A stretch of DNA of 64,000 bases from Agrobacterium genomosp. 13 str. CFBP 6927 (GTDB lineage: Bacteria; Pseudomonadota; Alphaproteobacteria; Rhizobiales; Rhizobiaceae): NCBI GenBank assembly GCA_900012615.1, contig LT009757.1, forward strand, positions 44,703-108,702, read 5' to 3'. The first letter of the stretch is position 1; each line of letters begins with the position of its first letter. Made by a program: the position numbers and the translations under genes. Positions 28,291 to 36,741 of the stretch are shown piece after piece. The notes below the pieces were generated by a model that saw only the letters and a list, made by a program, of their open reading frames with translations, was not told the DNA's origin and did not search any database.

Positions 28291-29580
28291 TCACTTCCGT
28301 TTAATAACGGTTTCAGATTCCTTGACGAGCCGATCACCGCCCGCATCCGGAGTGATCTTCCCGAAGCCGACTTCTTCCGCCGTGCGCTTGAGGACGAAGG
28401 CGAATTCGCCCGCGCCCGGAGGTGGTGCCGGCGGCAGATCGCCGACGCCTGGGGTGATTTCGGCAATGTATTCCACCATTACCTTGCTGACCGCATCGAG
28501 CTTGTCGCTCAGCTGGTTACGCATGGCTTCCGATGCCGGAACGCCGCGTTCCACGCCGAGAATATCGACACCCTGCGGTTCGGCGACGAGGAAGTTGATG
28601 AAGCCCACCGCCTGCTCGATGCCAGCGCTGCCATTGGCGACGCTGATCAGCATCGAAGGTTTCAGGTAATGGCCGGAAGGACCATCCTTCTTGCTCTTCG
28701 GATAGGAGCTGATCGCCAGCTTTGACTTGTTGAGCGCCTGGTAACCCACGAACTGGTTGGAATGGGCAAAGGCGGTCGCCGCCTTGCCTGTCGTCAGCGG
28801 GTTCGTCTCGATATTGAGCTGGTCCAGAGCCTGCACATCGGCCGGCACACAGGCGCCGCTTTTGCGCAGATCCGCCCACATGGTGAACCATTTGGTCGCG
28901 TCAGTCGGATCGAAGCCAATGCCGCCATCCTGCGTGTAAAGCGATTTGCCGTTCTGGCGCAGCCAGTTTTCGAAACTCGGTTCTACACCGCTGGCATCGG
29001 CCGTCGCGTAATAACCGGGTTTCGGCTTGTTCTTGCTGAGCTTGGCGGCGTTTTCGGCAAACTCCTCCCAGGTCTGGCCGATCGACGGCGGCGTCGCACC
29101 GGATTTTTCCCAGGCAGCCCTGTCGAAGAAGACAGCGCTGGAATTGACCCCTAGATTGATGCCGTAAAGCTTGCCGTCGACCCGGCCGGAATCGATGTTC
29201 ATCTTGCCGAAATCTTCGATCTTCAGGCCCTTGCCGATATAATCGTCCAGCGGCGCCAGCGCACCGCGACGGCCATATTCGAAGATATAACGATAATCCA
29301 TCTGGATCAGGTCAGGCGCATTGCGGCCCGCCACCTGCGTGGCAAGGCGCGGCCAGTAATCGCTCCAGCCGGCGAATTCACCGGCGATATCGAGATCGGG
29401 CTTGACCTGCTTATAGGCCGATATGGCCTTGTTGGTACGATCCGCACGCTCCTGCGACCCCCACCACAACATACGCAGCCGCGCAGCCTGAGCCTGCGCC
29501 GAACCGCCCCCCAATGTTGCAAGTGAAAGGGCCGCAAGGCCCGCAGAAAGCACAGTTCTCCTCTGAAGCATCACGGACAT
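28291..29580 (-). CDS. Sugar ABC binding protein
   Basis: 429-residue periplasmic binding protein. Leader LQRRTVLSAGLAALSLATLG carries a twin arginine, then a likely cleavage after AQAQA. GGGAGGAG six bases before the ATG at 29580 decides the start over an ATG at 29607. The mature protein begins with LRMLWWGSQERADRTN and is a paralogue of the orphan binding protein at 18953. First gene of the importer operon, whose promoter overlaps a TetR-type palindrome at 29643. Confidence 0.88.
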   Translation of the reverse strand: MSVMLQRRTVLSAGLAALSLATLGGGSAQAQAARLRMLWWGSQERADRTNKAISAYKQVKPDLDIAGEFAGWSDYWPRLATQVAGRNAPDLIQMDYRYIFEYGRRGALAPLDDYIGKGLKIEDFGKMNIDSGRVDGKLYGINLGVNSSAVFFDRAAWEKSGATPPSIGQTWEEFAENAAKLSKNKPKPGYYATADASGVEPSFENWLRQNGKSLYTQDGGIGFDPTDATKWFTMWADLRKSGACVPADVQALDQLNIETNPLTTGKAATAFAHSNQFVGYQALNKSKLAISSYPKSKKDGPSGHYLKPSMLISVANGSAGIEQAVGFINFLVAEPQGVDILGVERGVPASEAMRNQLSDKLDAVSKVMVEYIAEITPGVGDLPPAPPPGAGEFAFVLKRTAEEVGFGKITPDAGGDRLVKESETVIKRK

Positions 29581-29642
29581 TGGCAACTCCTCCCTATTGA
29601 CTGCCAAATTGATGATGAGCGTAAACGACTATTGCCGTTTTA

Positions 29643-29656
29643 TAACTAATTGGTTA
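29643..29656. promoter_or_regulatory. Candidate TetR operator 1
   Basis: TAACTAATTGGTTA, a TAACCA-N2-TGGTTA dyad with one mismatch in the left arm. It lies 62 bases ahead of the importer start on one side and 42 bases ahead of the tetR start on the other. The same palindrome in perfect form occurs at 30570. Confidence 0.65.
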
Positions 29657-29698
29657 CATGGGAACACTGATCGCCAACATTGTCAAGCGGGTGATGAA

Positions 29699-30397
29699 AT
29701 GGAAGAAACGACGAAAAACCATCAGCCTGATCCGGCTCCGGAAAAAGCGCCTGCCCCCAAGCGCAAGCGTGCCACCACACAGGTGCGAAACCCGGAAAGA
29801 ACGCGCGCCGCCATCCTTGAAGCTGCCCGCCGCGAAGTAGCCGCCAAGGGGCTGGCGGGGGCTCGAATCGATGTCGTCGCCCGGCGCGCCGGCACCAACA
29901 AGCGGATGATCTACCATTATTTCGGCGACAAGGATGCGCTTTATCTCGCCGTTCTGGAAGACGCCTATCGCCATATCCGCCACACCGAAAGACGGCTTGA
30001 CCTGGCCCGAAAGGCCCCTTCGGAGGGCTTGCGCGAGCTTGCGCTTTTCACCTGGCACTACTTCCTCGACCATCCCGAATTCCTCAGCATTCTGGCCACG
30101 GAAAACCTCAATAAAGCCCGATATCTCAGGCAATCCCCGACGATTACGGCGATGCATTCGAACTTCATTTCGGAGCTTGAGGACGTGCTGCGGCGCGGTA
30201 GCGACGCCGGTGAATTCCGCGACGGTCTCGATCCGATCGACGTCTATCTGACCATTGCTTCGCTCGGTGCTTTTTATCTTTCGAACCGGTTCACGCTGTC
30301 GACGATCTTCCAGCGCGACCTGACCGACCCCGCTGAATTGGAGCGCTGGGGCCAGCATATCGTCGATACCCTGCTTGCTGCAGTGCGGCCGGTCTGA
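29699..30397 (+). CDS. TetR-family transcriptional regulator
   Basis: 232 residues. A basic, proline-rich tail of about 30 residues precedes the TetR DNA-binding domain (RAAILEAARREVAAKG, then RRAGTNKRMIYHYFGDKDAL); the C-terminal part is a RutR-like sensor domain. The ATG at 29699 is used; the frame is open upstream to 29597 through the promoter. It sits between a sugar importer and a catabolic operon, and the same TAACCA-N2-TGGTTA palindrome stands before both, so it probably represses both and itself. The inducer is unknown. Confidence 0.85.
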   Translation: MEETTKNHQPDPAPEKAPAPKRKRATTQVRNPERTRAAILEAARREVAAKGLAGARIDVVARRAGTNKRMIYHYFGDKDALYLAVLEDAYRHIRHTERRLDLARKAPSEGLRELALFTWHYFLDHPEFLSILATENLNKARYLRQSPTITAMHSNFISELEDVLRRGSDAGEFRDGLDPIDVYLTIASLGAFYLSNRFTLSTIFQRDLTDPAELERWGQHIVDTLLAAVRPV

Positions 30398-30404
30398 GCC
30401 GGCC
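30387..30404 (+). terminator. Hairpin overlapping the tetR stop
   Basis: GGCCGG / CCGGCC with a six-base loop spans the TGA of tetR. No T run follows, so this is only a possible terminator. Confidence 0.3.
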
Positions 30405-30569
30405 AAACCGAATTCCTCTTTAACAACAGCGACGACGCGCCATTCGCACCCGCGAAGCGCGTCGTTTTCTTTTGCGGCGCGGTGGAAACACAAAAACGCA
30501 ACCGTCGTCACGACGTGAATTTTTCCTGTCAAAAACACCTTGACAGATCGCATCCTTCGCGACCACAAA

Positions 30570-30583
30570 TAACCAAATGGTTA
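30570..30583. promoter_or_regulatory. Candidate TetR operator 2
   Basis: TAACCAAATGGTTA: perfect 6-bp arms TAACCA / TGGTTA with two central bases, 60 bases before the oxidoreductase start. A CTTGAC hexamer resembling an alphaproteobacterial -35 box is upstream at 30539-30544. The site matches operator 1 in all but three positions (one in the left arm, two near the centre). Confidence 0.7.
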
Positions 30584-30642
30584 CAAATTGCCATGTTTGA
30601 CGGAAGCGGCTTTCGGGAAGAGGCCGCCTTGGGAGGAAATTC

Positions 30643-31785
30643 ATGAAACGTATCGGCGTCATCATGCACGGCATCACCGGCCGCATGGGTTACAACCAGC
30701 ATCTCGTACGCTCCGTTCTCGCCATTCGCGATCAGGGCGGCGTGCTGTTGAAAAACGGCGAAAGGGTCATGCTCGACCCCATTCTGGTCGGCCGCAACGG
30801 CGCGAAAATCGAGGAAATCGCCAGAAAGCACAATGTCGCGCGCTGGACGACCGACATCGACGCCGCATTGGCAAACCCTGATGATACGTTGTTCTTCGAT
30901 GCCGGCACGACGCAGATGCGCGGCAGCCTGCTGGAGAAAGCCATCAAGGCCGGCAAGAACGTTTATTGCGAAAAGCCGATTTCCGACACGATGGAAGAGG
31001 CGCTGGCGATTGCGCGGCTGGCCGAAAGCGCCAGCATCAAGCACGGCGTGGTGCAGGACAAGCTTTTCCTTCCCGGCCTTCGCAAGCTGGCGATGCTGCG
31101 CGACAGCGGCTTCTTCGGCAAAATCCTCTCGGTGCGTGGCGAATTCGGCTATTGGGTTTTCGAGGGCGACTGGCAGCCGGCGCAGCGCCCCTCATGGAAC
31201 TACCGTCTGAAAGATGGCGGCGGCATCATTCTCGATATGCTGTGCCACTGGCGTTATGTGCTCGACAACCTGTTCGGACCGGTGAAATCTGTCAGCTGCC
31301 TCGGCGCGACCCATATTCCGGAACGTTTCGATGAGCAGGGCAAAGCCTATAAGGCGGATGCTGACGATGCCGCCTATGCCACTTTCGAGTTGGAAGGCGG
31401 TGCTATCGCCCATATCAACTCTTCCTGGGCAGTGCGTGTGCGCCGCGACGACCTCGTGACCTTCCAGGTGGACGGCACGCATGGTTCGGCGGTGGCGGGC
31501 CTGACAAAATGCTTTACCCAGCACCGCACCAACACACCGAAGCCGGTATGGAACCCCGACCAGCCGCAGACCATCGATTTCTACAGGACCTGGCAGGAAG
31601 TGCCGGACAATGTCGTCTATGACAATGGCTTCAAGGCGCAGTGGGAAATGTTCGTCCGCCATCTGGTAGACAATGACCCGTGGCCCTACGGGCTGATCGA
31701 AGGCGTAAAGGGCGTGCAGCTGGCCGAACTGGGGCTGAGATCGTGGAAGGAACGCCGCTGGCTCGACGTTCCCGCTATTTCGTAA
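30643..31785 (+). CDS. Gfo/Idh/MocA-family oxidoreductase A
   Basis: 380 residues with an N-terminal Rossmann domain (IGVIMHGITGRMGYNQHL) and the family's EKP motif at residues 110-112 (NVYCEKPISDT). GGGAGGAAATTC precedes the start. Members oxidise or reduce sugars, cyclitols or their lactones with NAD(P). First gene of a four-gene operon with a DUF993 aldolase-like protein, an isomerase and a second Gfo/Idh enzyme. The first Rossmann glycines here read GITGRMG rather than the usual GxGxxG, so cofactor binding may be slightly altered. Confidence 0.83.
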   Translation: MKRIGVIMHGITGRMGYNQHLVRSVLAIRDQGGVLLKNGERVMLDPILVGRNGAKIEEIARKHNVARWTTDIDAALANPDDTLFFDAGTTQMRGSLLEKAIKAGKNVYCEKPISDTMEEALAIARLAESASIKHGVVQDKLFLPGLRKLAMLRDSGFFGKILSVRGEFGYWVFEGDWQPAQRPSWNYRLKDGGGIILDMLCHWRYVLDNLFGPVKSVSCLGATHIPERFDEQGKAYKADADDAAYATFELEGGAIAHINSSWAVRVRRDDLVTFQVDGTHGSAVAGLTKCFTQHRTNTPKPVWNPDQPQTIDFYRTWQEVPDNVVYDNGFKAQWEMFVRHLVDNDPWPYGLIEGVKGVQLAELGLRSWKERRWLDVPAIS

Positions 31786-31795
31786 GGAGGCTGAC

Positions 31796-32959
31796 GTGAG
31801 CGAACTCAAGCTTCCGAAGGACGACCGCAGCATTGAAGTCTACAGACTATCAGGCACGCCGGTCGCGGTTGAGAAACGCAGTGCGGAGGATTTCAACCGC
31901 GTCGCCTTCGCTGCCGCCCACGTGGTGGCCGATCCCCTTGCCGATAATGACCCGTGGCTGACGCCCGCCATCGACTGGGACGCGACGCTGCGTTTCCGTC
32001 ACCGCCTGTGGGACCTTGGCCTCGGTGTCGCCGAAGCCATGGATACGGCACAGCGCGGCATGGGGCTCGCTTGGCCGCAGGCGCAGGAACTGATTTCCCG
32101 TTCGCTGAAGGAAGCGGCCAGCCGCAAGGATGCGCTGATCGCCTGCGGCGTCGGAACCGACCATCTGAATGGCGGCAATCATGACCTGAACCATATTGTC
32201 GACTCTTATCTCGAACAGCTTGATTTTGTTCAGGGAGAAGGCGGACACGTGATCCTGATGGCGAGCCGTGCACTGGCTGCGGCGGCGCGTTCCCCGGATG
32301 ATTATCTCAAGGCATATGCGCGGGTTCTCTCCCATGCCGACCAGAAAGTGGTGATCCACTGGCTGGGTGAGATGTTCGATCCCGCGCTTGAGGGTTACTG
32401 GGGTTCCGGTGACCACATGCAGGCCATGGAAACCTGCCTTGCCATGATCGAGGAGAATGCAGACAAGATCGGCGGCATCAAGATTTCTCTTCTCTCCAAG
32501 GAAAAGGAAATCGTCATGCGCCGTCGCCTTCCCGCTGGCGTGCGCATGTATACCGGCGACGATTTCAACTACGCCGAACTGATCGCCGGTGACGAAAAGG
32601 GTCATTCGGATGCGCTGCTCGGCATTTTCGACGCCATAGCGCCGGCGGCTTCGAAAGCGCTCGCCAGCCTGAAGCGTGGGGCGGACAATGAGTTTTTCGA
32701 CATTCTCGAGCCGACGGTGGCGCTGTCACGCCATATCTTCAAGGCGCCGACCCGCTTCTACAAGACCGGCGTGGTGTTCCTCGCCTATTTGAACGGGTTG
32801 CAGGACCATTTCACCATGGTCGGCGGGCAGGAAAGTACCCGCTCCACGCAGCATTTCGCCGAGCTTTTCCGGCTGGCGGACAAGGCCAATGTGCTCGCCG
32901 AACCGGATCTCGCAACGCACCGCATGAAGGCGTTTCTTTCGGTCCGGGGCATTGGCTGA
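31796..32959 (+). CDS. DUF993 (DapA-like) protein
   Basis: 387 residues of DUF993, annotated as a dihydrodipicolinate synthase-like TIM barrel. It starts with GTG, supported by AAGGAGG ten bases earlier. A Lys in GGIKISLL (residue 229) lies where DapA-type aldolases carry the Schiff-base lysine; that assignment is inference. YWGSGDHMQAM and GDDFNYAELIAGD are other distinctive stretches. In this operon it would be expected to cleave or dehydrate a keto-sugar acid produced by the two oxidoreductases. No function is established that I know of. Confidence 0.78.
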   Translation: MSELKLPKDDRSIEVYRLSGTPVAVEKRSAEDFNRVAFAAAHVVADPLADNDPWLTPAIDWDATLRFRHRLWDLGLGVAEAMDTAQRGMGLAWPQAQELISRSLKEAASRKDALIACGVGTDHLNGGNHDLNHIVDSYLEQLDFVQGEGGHVILMASRALAAAARSPDDYLKAYARVLSHADQKVVIHWLGEMFDPALEGYWGSGDHMQAMETCLAMIEENADKIGGIKISLLSKEKEIVMRRRLPAGVRMYTGDDFNYAELIAGDEKGHSDALLGIFDAIAPAASKALASLKRGADNEFFDILEPTVALSRHIFKAPTRFYKTGVVFLAYLNGLQDHFTMVGGQESTRSTQHFAELFRLADKANVLAEPDLATHRMKAFLSVRGIG

Positions 32960-32986
32960 GGCAGCAGAACTAGGGGAGATATCGAT

Positions 32987-33808
32987 ATGAGCCTTGAAGG
33001 CCTTTCCATCAATTTCGCCACCGTGCGGCAAGGCGGCGATTTCGGCGCCATCGTCGATGCCTGCCTTGCCCACGGCATCACCGCCATCTCGCCCTGGCGC
33101 GAGCAGGTCCATGGCGTTGGTCTTACGGAAGCCGCCCGCATCGTCGAGCAGAACGGCCTGCGCCTCAGCGGTCATTGCCGTGGCGGCTTTTTCCCCGCAC
33201 CCGATGCGGAAGGCCGCCGCCGGGCCATAGAAGACAATAAACGCGCCGTCGATGAGGCCGCCGCCATGAAGGCAGACTGCCTCGTGCTTGTTGTGGGCGG
33301 CCTGCCCGCCGGCTCGCGTGACCTGAAAGGCGCACGGCAGATGGTGGAAGACGGCATGGCCGAACTTCTTCCCTATGCGCGGGCCGCCGGCGTACCGCTC
33401 GCCATCGAGCCGCTGCATCCCTTTTATGCCGCCGACCGCGCCTGCTTCAACACGCTGAAGCAATCGCTCGATCTCTGCGACCGGCTGGGGTCTGGAACCG
33501 GCGTCGCCATCGATGTCTACCATGTCTGGTGGGATCCGGAACTGGAGGAACAGGTGGCGCGCGCCGGCAGGAACGGGCAAATTCTCGCCCACCACATCTG
33601 CGACTGGCTGGTGCCGACCACCGATCCGCTCAATGATCGCGGCATGATGGGTGACGGCGTGATTGACCTGAAGGCATTTCGCGCCATGATCGAGGCCGCC
33701 GGCTTCCACGGCCCGCAGGAAGTGGAAATCTTTTCGCATCGCTGGCAGGCGCGGCCAATGGACGAGGTTCTGTCCACGGTGGTCGAGCGTTTCAAGACTG
33801 TTTGTTGA
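32987..33808 (+). CDS. Xylose-isomerase-like TIM barrel protein
   Basis: 273 residues of the sugar phosphate isomerase/epimerase superfamily. Metal-ligand candidates are the Glu in PLAIEPLHPFYAADR, the Asp/His in VAIDVYHVWWDPE, and the Glu in PQEVEIFSHRW near the end, a typical set. AGGGGAGATATCGAT stands before the ATG. It probably isomerises or epimerises a keto-sugar between the dehydrogenase and DUF993 steps. Confidence 0.82.
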   Translation: MSLEGLSINFATVRQGGDFGAIVDACLAHGITAISPWREQVHGVGLTEAARIVEQNGLRLSGHCRGGFFPAPDAEGRRRAIEDNKRAVDEAAAMKADCLVLVVGGLPAGSRDLKGARQMVEDGMAELLPYARAAGVPLAIEPLHPFYAADRACFNTLKQSLDLCDRLGSGTGVAIDVYHVWWDPELEEQVARAGRNGQILAHHICDWLVPTTDPLNDRGMMGDGVIDLKAFRAMIEAAGFHGPQEVEIFSHRWQARPMDEVLSTVVERFKTVC

Positions 33809-33827
33809 GATATCCGGGAGAGAGACA

Positions 33828-35063
33828 ATGCCTGAAAGGGTGAAACGCAAACGCTATGCGCTGGTCGGCACCGGCAATCGCGGCACCACCATGTGGGGCC
33901 GCGAACTTCTGGCCGGCTGGAGCGATTATGTCGAGCTGGTCGGCATTTGCGACCTGAACCTGATGCGCGCCGAGCGCGCCCGCGCCATGATGGGATCGAG
34001 CGCGCCGCTTTACGATGATTTCGGCCGGATGATGGTGGAGCAACGCCCGGAACTGGTAATCGTCTGTACACCTGATGACACCCATGACGACATCATCATC
34101 CGGGCGCTCGAAGGCGGCGCCGATGTCATCAGTGAAAAGCCGATGACCACCACCCCGGAAAAGATCGACCGCATTCGCGCGGCGGAAGCCAAAAGCGGCC
34201 GCCGCGTCGATGTTTCCTTCAATTACCGTTTTTCGCCGACGGCGGCACGCATCAAGGAGCTGATCGACGACGGCGCGATCGGCACCGTTACCTCCGTCGA
34301 CTTCCACTGGTATCTGGATAATCACCACGGCGCAGATTATTTTCGCCGCTGGCACGCCTTCACCGAACATTCCGGCAGCCTCTTCGTGCACAAGGCCACT
34401 CACCATTTCGATCTTCTGAACTGGTATCTGGATTCCGACCCCGTCGAGGTAAAGGGGTTCGGACAATTGCTGCATTACGGCAAGAACGGTCCGTTCCGGG
34501 GAACGCGCTGTCGCACCTGTCCGCACAAGGATGAATGCGATTATTTCATGGATCTCGGCGCCGATCCTTTCCTCGACGCGCTTTACGAGGATCCTTCGAG
34601 CATTGATGGTTATATGCGCGATGCCTGCGTCTTCCGCGAGGAGATCGATATCCCTGATACGATGAGCGCCTCGATCCGTTATGCGAGCGGCGTGCAGGTA
34701 TCCTATTCGCTCAACACCTATATGCCGATCGAGGGCCATCACATCGCCTTCAACGGCCATAAGGGCCGCATCGAGATGCGCCAATATGAAAAGCAACCAT
34801 GGACGGAACCGCCGGCCGATGAAATCCTGCTGGTCAAAAGCTTCGGCGGCGGCGTCGAGCATATCTGGGTGCCGCATGAGCCGGGCGGCCATTATGGCGG
34901 CGATAACCGCATGCGCGACATGATCTTCAAACCCGGCTCAAATGACCGTCTGCGGCAGCGGGCCGGTTCACGCGCCGGCGCCATGTCGGTCCTGACGGGT
35001 GTCGCGGCGCTGAAAAGCGCCCGCGAAGGCGGCGCGGCGGCGGTGAAATCCCTGCCCCTCTAG
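33828..35063 (+). CDS. Gfo/Idh/MocA-family oxidoreductase B with Cys cluster
   Basis: 411 residues. Rossmann motif LVGTGNRGTTMWG at 12-24 and EKP at 103-105 mark the family. A C-x2-C-x5-C cluster (C228, C231, C237, in TRCRTCPHKDECDYF) interrupts the substrate domain; similar CPH clusters occur in other bacterial members and may bind zinc. GGGAGAGAGAC precedes the start. Last gene of the operon, followed by a strong hairpin. The sugar substrate is unknown. Confidence 0.83.
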   Translation: MPERVKRKRYALVGTGNRGTTMWGRELLAGWSDYVELVGICDLNLMRAERARAMMGSSAPLYDDFGRMMVEQRPELVIVCTPDDTHDDIIIRALEGGADVISEKPMTTTPEKIDRIRAAEAKSGRRVDVSFNYRFSPTAARIKELIDDGAIGTVTSVDFHWYLDNHHGADYFRRWHAFTEHSGSLFVHKATHHFDLLNWYLDSDPVEVKGFGQLLHYGKNGPFRGTRCRTCPHKDECDYFMDLGADPFLDALYEDPSSIDGYMRDACVFREEIDIPDTMSASIRYASGVQVSYSLNTYMPIEGHHIAFNGHKGRIEMRQYEKQPWTEPPADEILLVKSFGGGVEHIWVPHEPGGHYGGDNRMRDMIFKPGSNDRLRQRAGSRAGAMSVLTGVAALKSAREGGAAAVKSLPL

Positions 35064-35067
35064 AGAT

Positions 35068-35109
35068 TTGCGGCGTGCGGCCCATCCGATTCTGGCCCGC
35101 GCGCCGCAA
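35068..35109 (+). terminator. Hairpin after oxidoreductase B
   Basis: TTGCGGCG (35068-35075) pairs with CGCCGCAA (35102-35109) and the stem continues past one mismatch with GCGG / CCGC. It follows the stop by four bases; no T run follows. Confidence 0.5.
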
Positions 35110-35195
35110 CTGCCAAAAAGAACGGACGACATTCCACAGATTACGCGCTTCTTCCCTCCCGCTAAGGTGACGGCCGGGGGAAGAAAGAGTTAACC

Positions 35196-35315
35196 ATGTC
35201 CAGTCTTCAATCACTCGTTCCGCTCATCATCATCGGCGCCAGCCTTATCCTTTTCTTCAAATGGGTAGGCCGCGACATGAACAGGCAGGAGAAAAAACCG
35301 CGTTCCCGCCGCTGA
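35196..35315 (+). CDS. Small membrane protein, 39 aa
   Basis: Short frame starting MSSLQSLVPLIIIGASLILF with one hydrophobic span (about residues 7-22) and a basic tail rich in Arg and Lys. CGGGGGAAGAAAGAG lies before the ATG. The layout, positive-inside after one span, suits a small inner-membrane protein. It is not in any family I recognise; first of the short genes in this island. Confidence 0.5.
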   Translation: MSSLQSLVPLIIIGASLILFFKWVGRDMNRQEKKPRSRR

Positions 35316-35398
35316 CGGCGAGAACCGCGCCGCAGCCGGCGCGACCATGGAACCTCGTCCTCTTTTCGCGCGTTTTCACGGCTGAAGGAGAACGCTCC

Positions 35399-35569
35399 AT
35401 GACGAAGCAGAAAAAGCTGAAAACCAAGGACAAGGGACCGTCGAAAGCAAACGATATTCCGCCAGCTGGCCCGCACGCCAAGCCGTCCTTGACTGATTAT
35501 GACAAGACGCCGGGAGCGGGTAGCCTGCCGGAGGACAACGCCAAGGACATTTCTCCCGGCGCAGGCTGA
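35399..35569 (+). CDS. Small hydrophilic protein, 56 aa
   Basis: Lys-, Pro- and Gly-rich, starting MTKQKKLKTKDKGPSKAND and ending NAKDISPGAG. GAAGGAG nine bases before the ATG supports translation. Composition suggests an unstructured protein. Function unknown. Confidence 0.5.
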   Translation: MTKQKKLKTKDKGPSKANDIPPAGPHAKPSLTDYDKTPGAGSLPEDNAKDISPGAG

Positions 35570-35675
35570 TGGAAGGCAGAGACGGCGAGAACCTGGAAAC
35601 CCGTGAAAATACCGCTGGAACAATGGTTTATGTGGAGGATCGTCGTGGGCTTAGGCATTTCCTGCAACGGGCCCA

Positions 35676-35703
35676 TTGCAAAATCAAAAATTGAGCCTAT
35701 ATT
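35676..35703 (+). promoter_or_regulatory. Likely cspA promoter
   Basis: TTGCAA at 35676-35681 and TATATT at 35698-35703, 16 bases apart, in a locally AT-rich stretch. It would give a leader of about 125 bases, typical for cold-shock genes. Confidence 0.5.
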
Positions 35704-35784
35704 CGCCAGATCGACCATTGCTTGTGACGTCGCTCCTGGGACACTTATGTTCCCGTCGGATTTCCTCTCAAATAATCGATCTAA

Positions 35785-35834
35785 TCCCGCAAGGTATCGC
35801 GGGAACCACAACGATTGCTACGAAAGGAAATCGT
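35785..35834 (+). promoter_or_regulatory. Structured leader of the cold-shock gene
   Basis: Two hairpins can form just before the start: TCCCGC / GCGGGA at 35785-35804 and ACGATT (35811-35816) / AATCGT (35829-35834). The second places the AAAGGA ribosome site in its loop and ends one base before the ATG. A temperature-sensitive switch is plausible, as in other csp leaders. Confidence 0.4.
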
Positions 35835-35835
35835 T

Positions 35836-36045
35836 ATGAACACTGGTACTGTAAAGTGGTTCAACGCCACCAAGGGCTTCGGCTTCATTCAGCCTGACAA
35901 CGGCGGCACGGACGTTTTCGTTCACATCTCTGCTGTTGAGCGCGCAGGCATGCGTTCGCTGAACGACGGCCAGAAGATCACCTACGATATCGTCCAGGAC
36001 CGCAAGTCCGGCAAGAGCTCCGCCGATAACCTTCAGGCAGCTTGA
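35836..36045 (+). CDS. cspA: CspA-family cold-shock protein
   Basis: 69 residues, a complete cold-shock domain: [20 protein letters not shown] holds RNP1-like KGFGFI, and DVFVHIS is RNP2. Such OB-fold proteins bind single-stranded RNA and act as RNA chaperones at low temperature or on entry to stationary phase. A long structured leader and an intrinsic terminator flank it, so it is transcribed alone. Rhizobia carry several copies; which one this is cannot be said. Confidence 0.95.
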   Translation: MNTGTVKWFNATKGFGFIQPDNGGTDVFVHISAVERAGMRSLNDGQKITYDIVQDRKSGKSSADNLQAA

Positions 36046-36066
36046 TATTTGTCATTTGACCCCGCA

Positions 36067-36137
36067 GACCACGGATGTACTGGCTGCCGGTTCGAGTGAT
36101 TGTGAGAGGTCGGGTTAAGCCCGGCCTTTTGTTTTTT
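36067..36137 (+). terminator. Conserved 18-nt element plus terminator after cspA
   Basis: An 18-base word beginning GACCACGGATG (36067-36084) is followed by a terminator: GGTCGGG (36108-36114) pairing with CCCGGCC (36120-36126) and TTTTGTTTTTT. The same 18 bases and the same GGTCGG..CCGGCC terminator recur at 37771-37844. Confidence 0.75.
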
Positions 36138-36154
36138 GGCCATGGGAGGCCCTC

Positions 36155-36442
36155 ATGCGCAAAAATCTATACCGCTCTGGCGATGCGATCGTTTTGAAGG
36201 CAGGCGTCCTTGGCGCCAGCCAGCCAAGCGGCACCGGCCGGATCATAGCGGTTCTGCCGGAAACACAGGGCCTGATTCGGTTCAGGGTGCGTTTCCAGCA
36301 CGAGAATTTCGAACGGAATATAGCGCTCGACGAAATTGATGCGGCTTCCTCGTCATCGCGGGCCCGAGATGTGGAGAATTCAGCACCCCGTGCGCCGGGA
36401 TCGAGCTGGATCAACACCAATACGATCAAGATCAGAAAATAG
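36155..36442 (+). CDS. Conserved hypothetical protein, 95 aa
   Basis: Begins MRKNLYRSGDAIVLKAGVLG; the first 60 residues look like a small beta barrel (RIIAVLPETQGLIRFRVRFQ), then a Ser/Ala-rich linker and a basic end. GGGAGGCCCTC precedes the ATG. Type of RNA- or protein-binding small domain is not identifiable. It lies between the cold-shock gene and rpsU and probably belongs with rpsU in one transcript (27-base gap). Confidence 0.65.
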   Translation: MRKNLYRSGDAIVLKAGVLGASQPSGTGRIIAVLPETQGLIRFRVRFQHENFERNIALDEIDAASSSSRARDVENSAPRAPGSSWINTNTIKIRK

Positions 36443-36469
36443 CAGCGGTGGCTGCGTTAAGGAGATATT

Positions 36470-36706
36470 TTGCAGGTACTCGTCCGAGATAACAATGTTG
36501 AACAGGCCCTTCGCGTCCTGAAGAAGAGAATGCAGCGCGAAGGTATCTTCCGCGAAATGCGCGCGCGTGAATCCTACGAAAAGCCTTCGGAAAAGCGCAT
36601 TCGTGAGGAAGCCGAAGCCGTGCGCCGCCACCGCAAGATGGCGAAGAAGAAATTGCAGCGCGAGGGACTGCTTCCCTCCCCCAAGAAGGTTGCCCGCGCC
36701 CGCTAA
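36470..36706 (+). CDS. rpsU: 30S ribosomal protein S21
   Basis: 78 residues, clear bS21: start [20 protein letters not shown], basic helix with [11 protein letters not shown] near the end. The initiation codon is TTG, fixed by TTAAGGAG seven bases before it. S21 helps mRNA recruitment to the 30S subunit. The linkage with a cold-shock gene suggests a copy tuned for cold or stress translation; Agrobacterium genomes have more than one rpsU as I recall. Confidence 0.93.
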   Translation: MQVLVRDNNVEQALRVLKKRMQREGIFREMRARESYEKPSEKRIREEAEAVRRHRKMAKKKLQREGLLPSPKKVARAR

Positions 36707-36741
36707 CCGTCAAAACAGCGCTTGCGCAAAGGAGAATGCCA

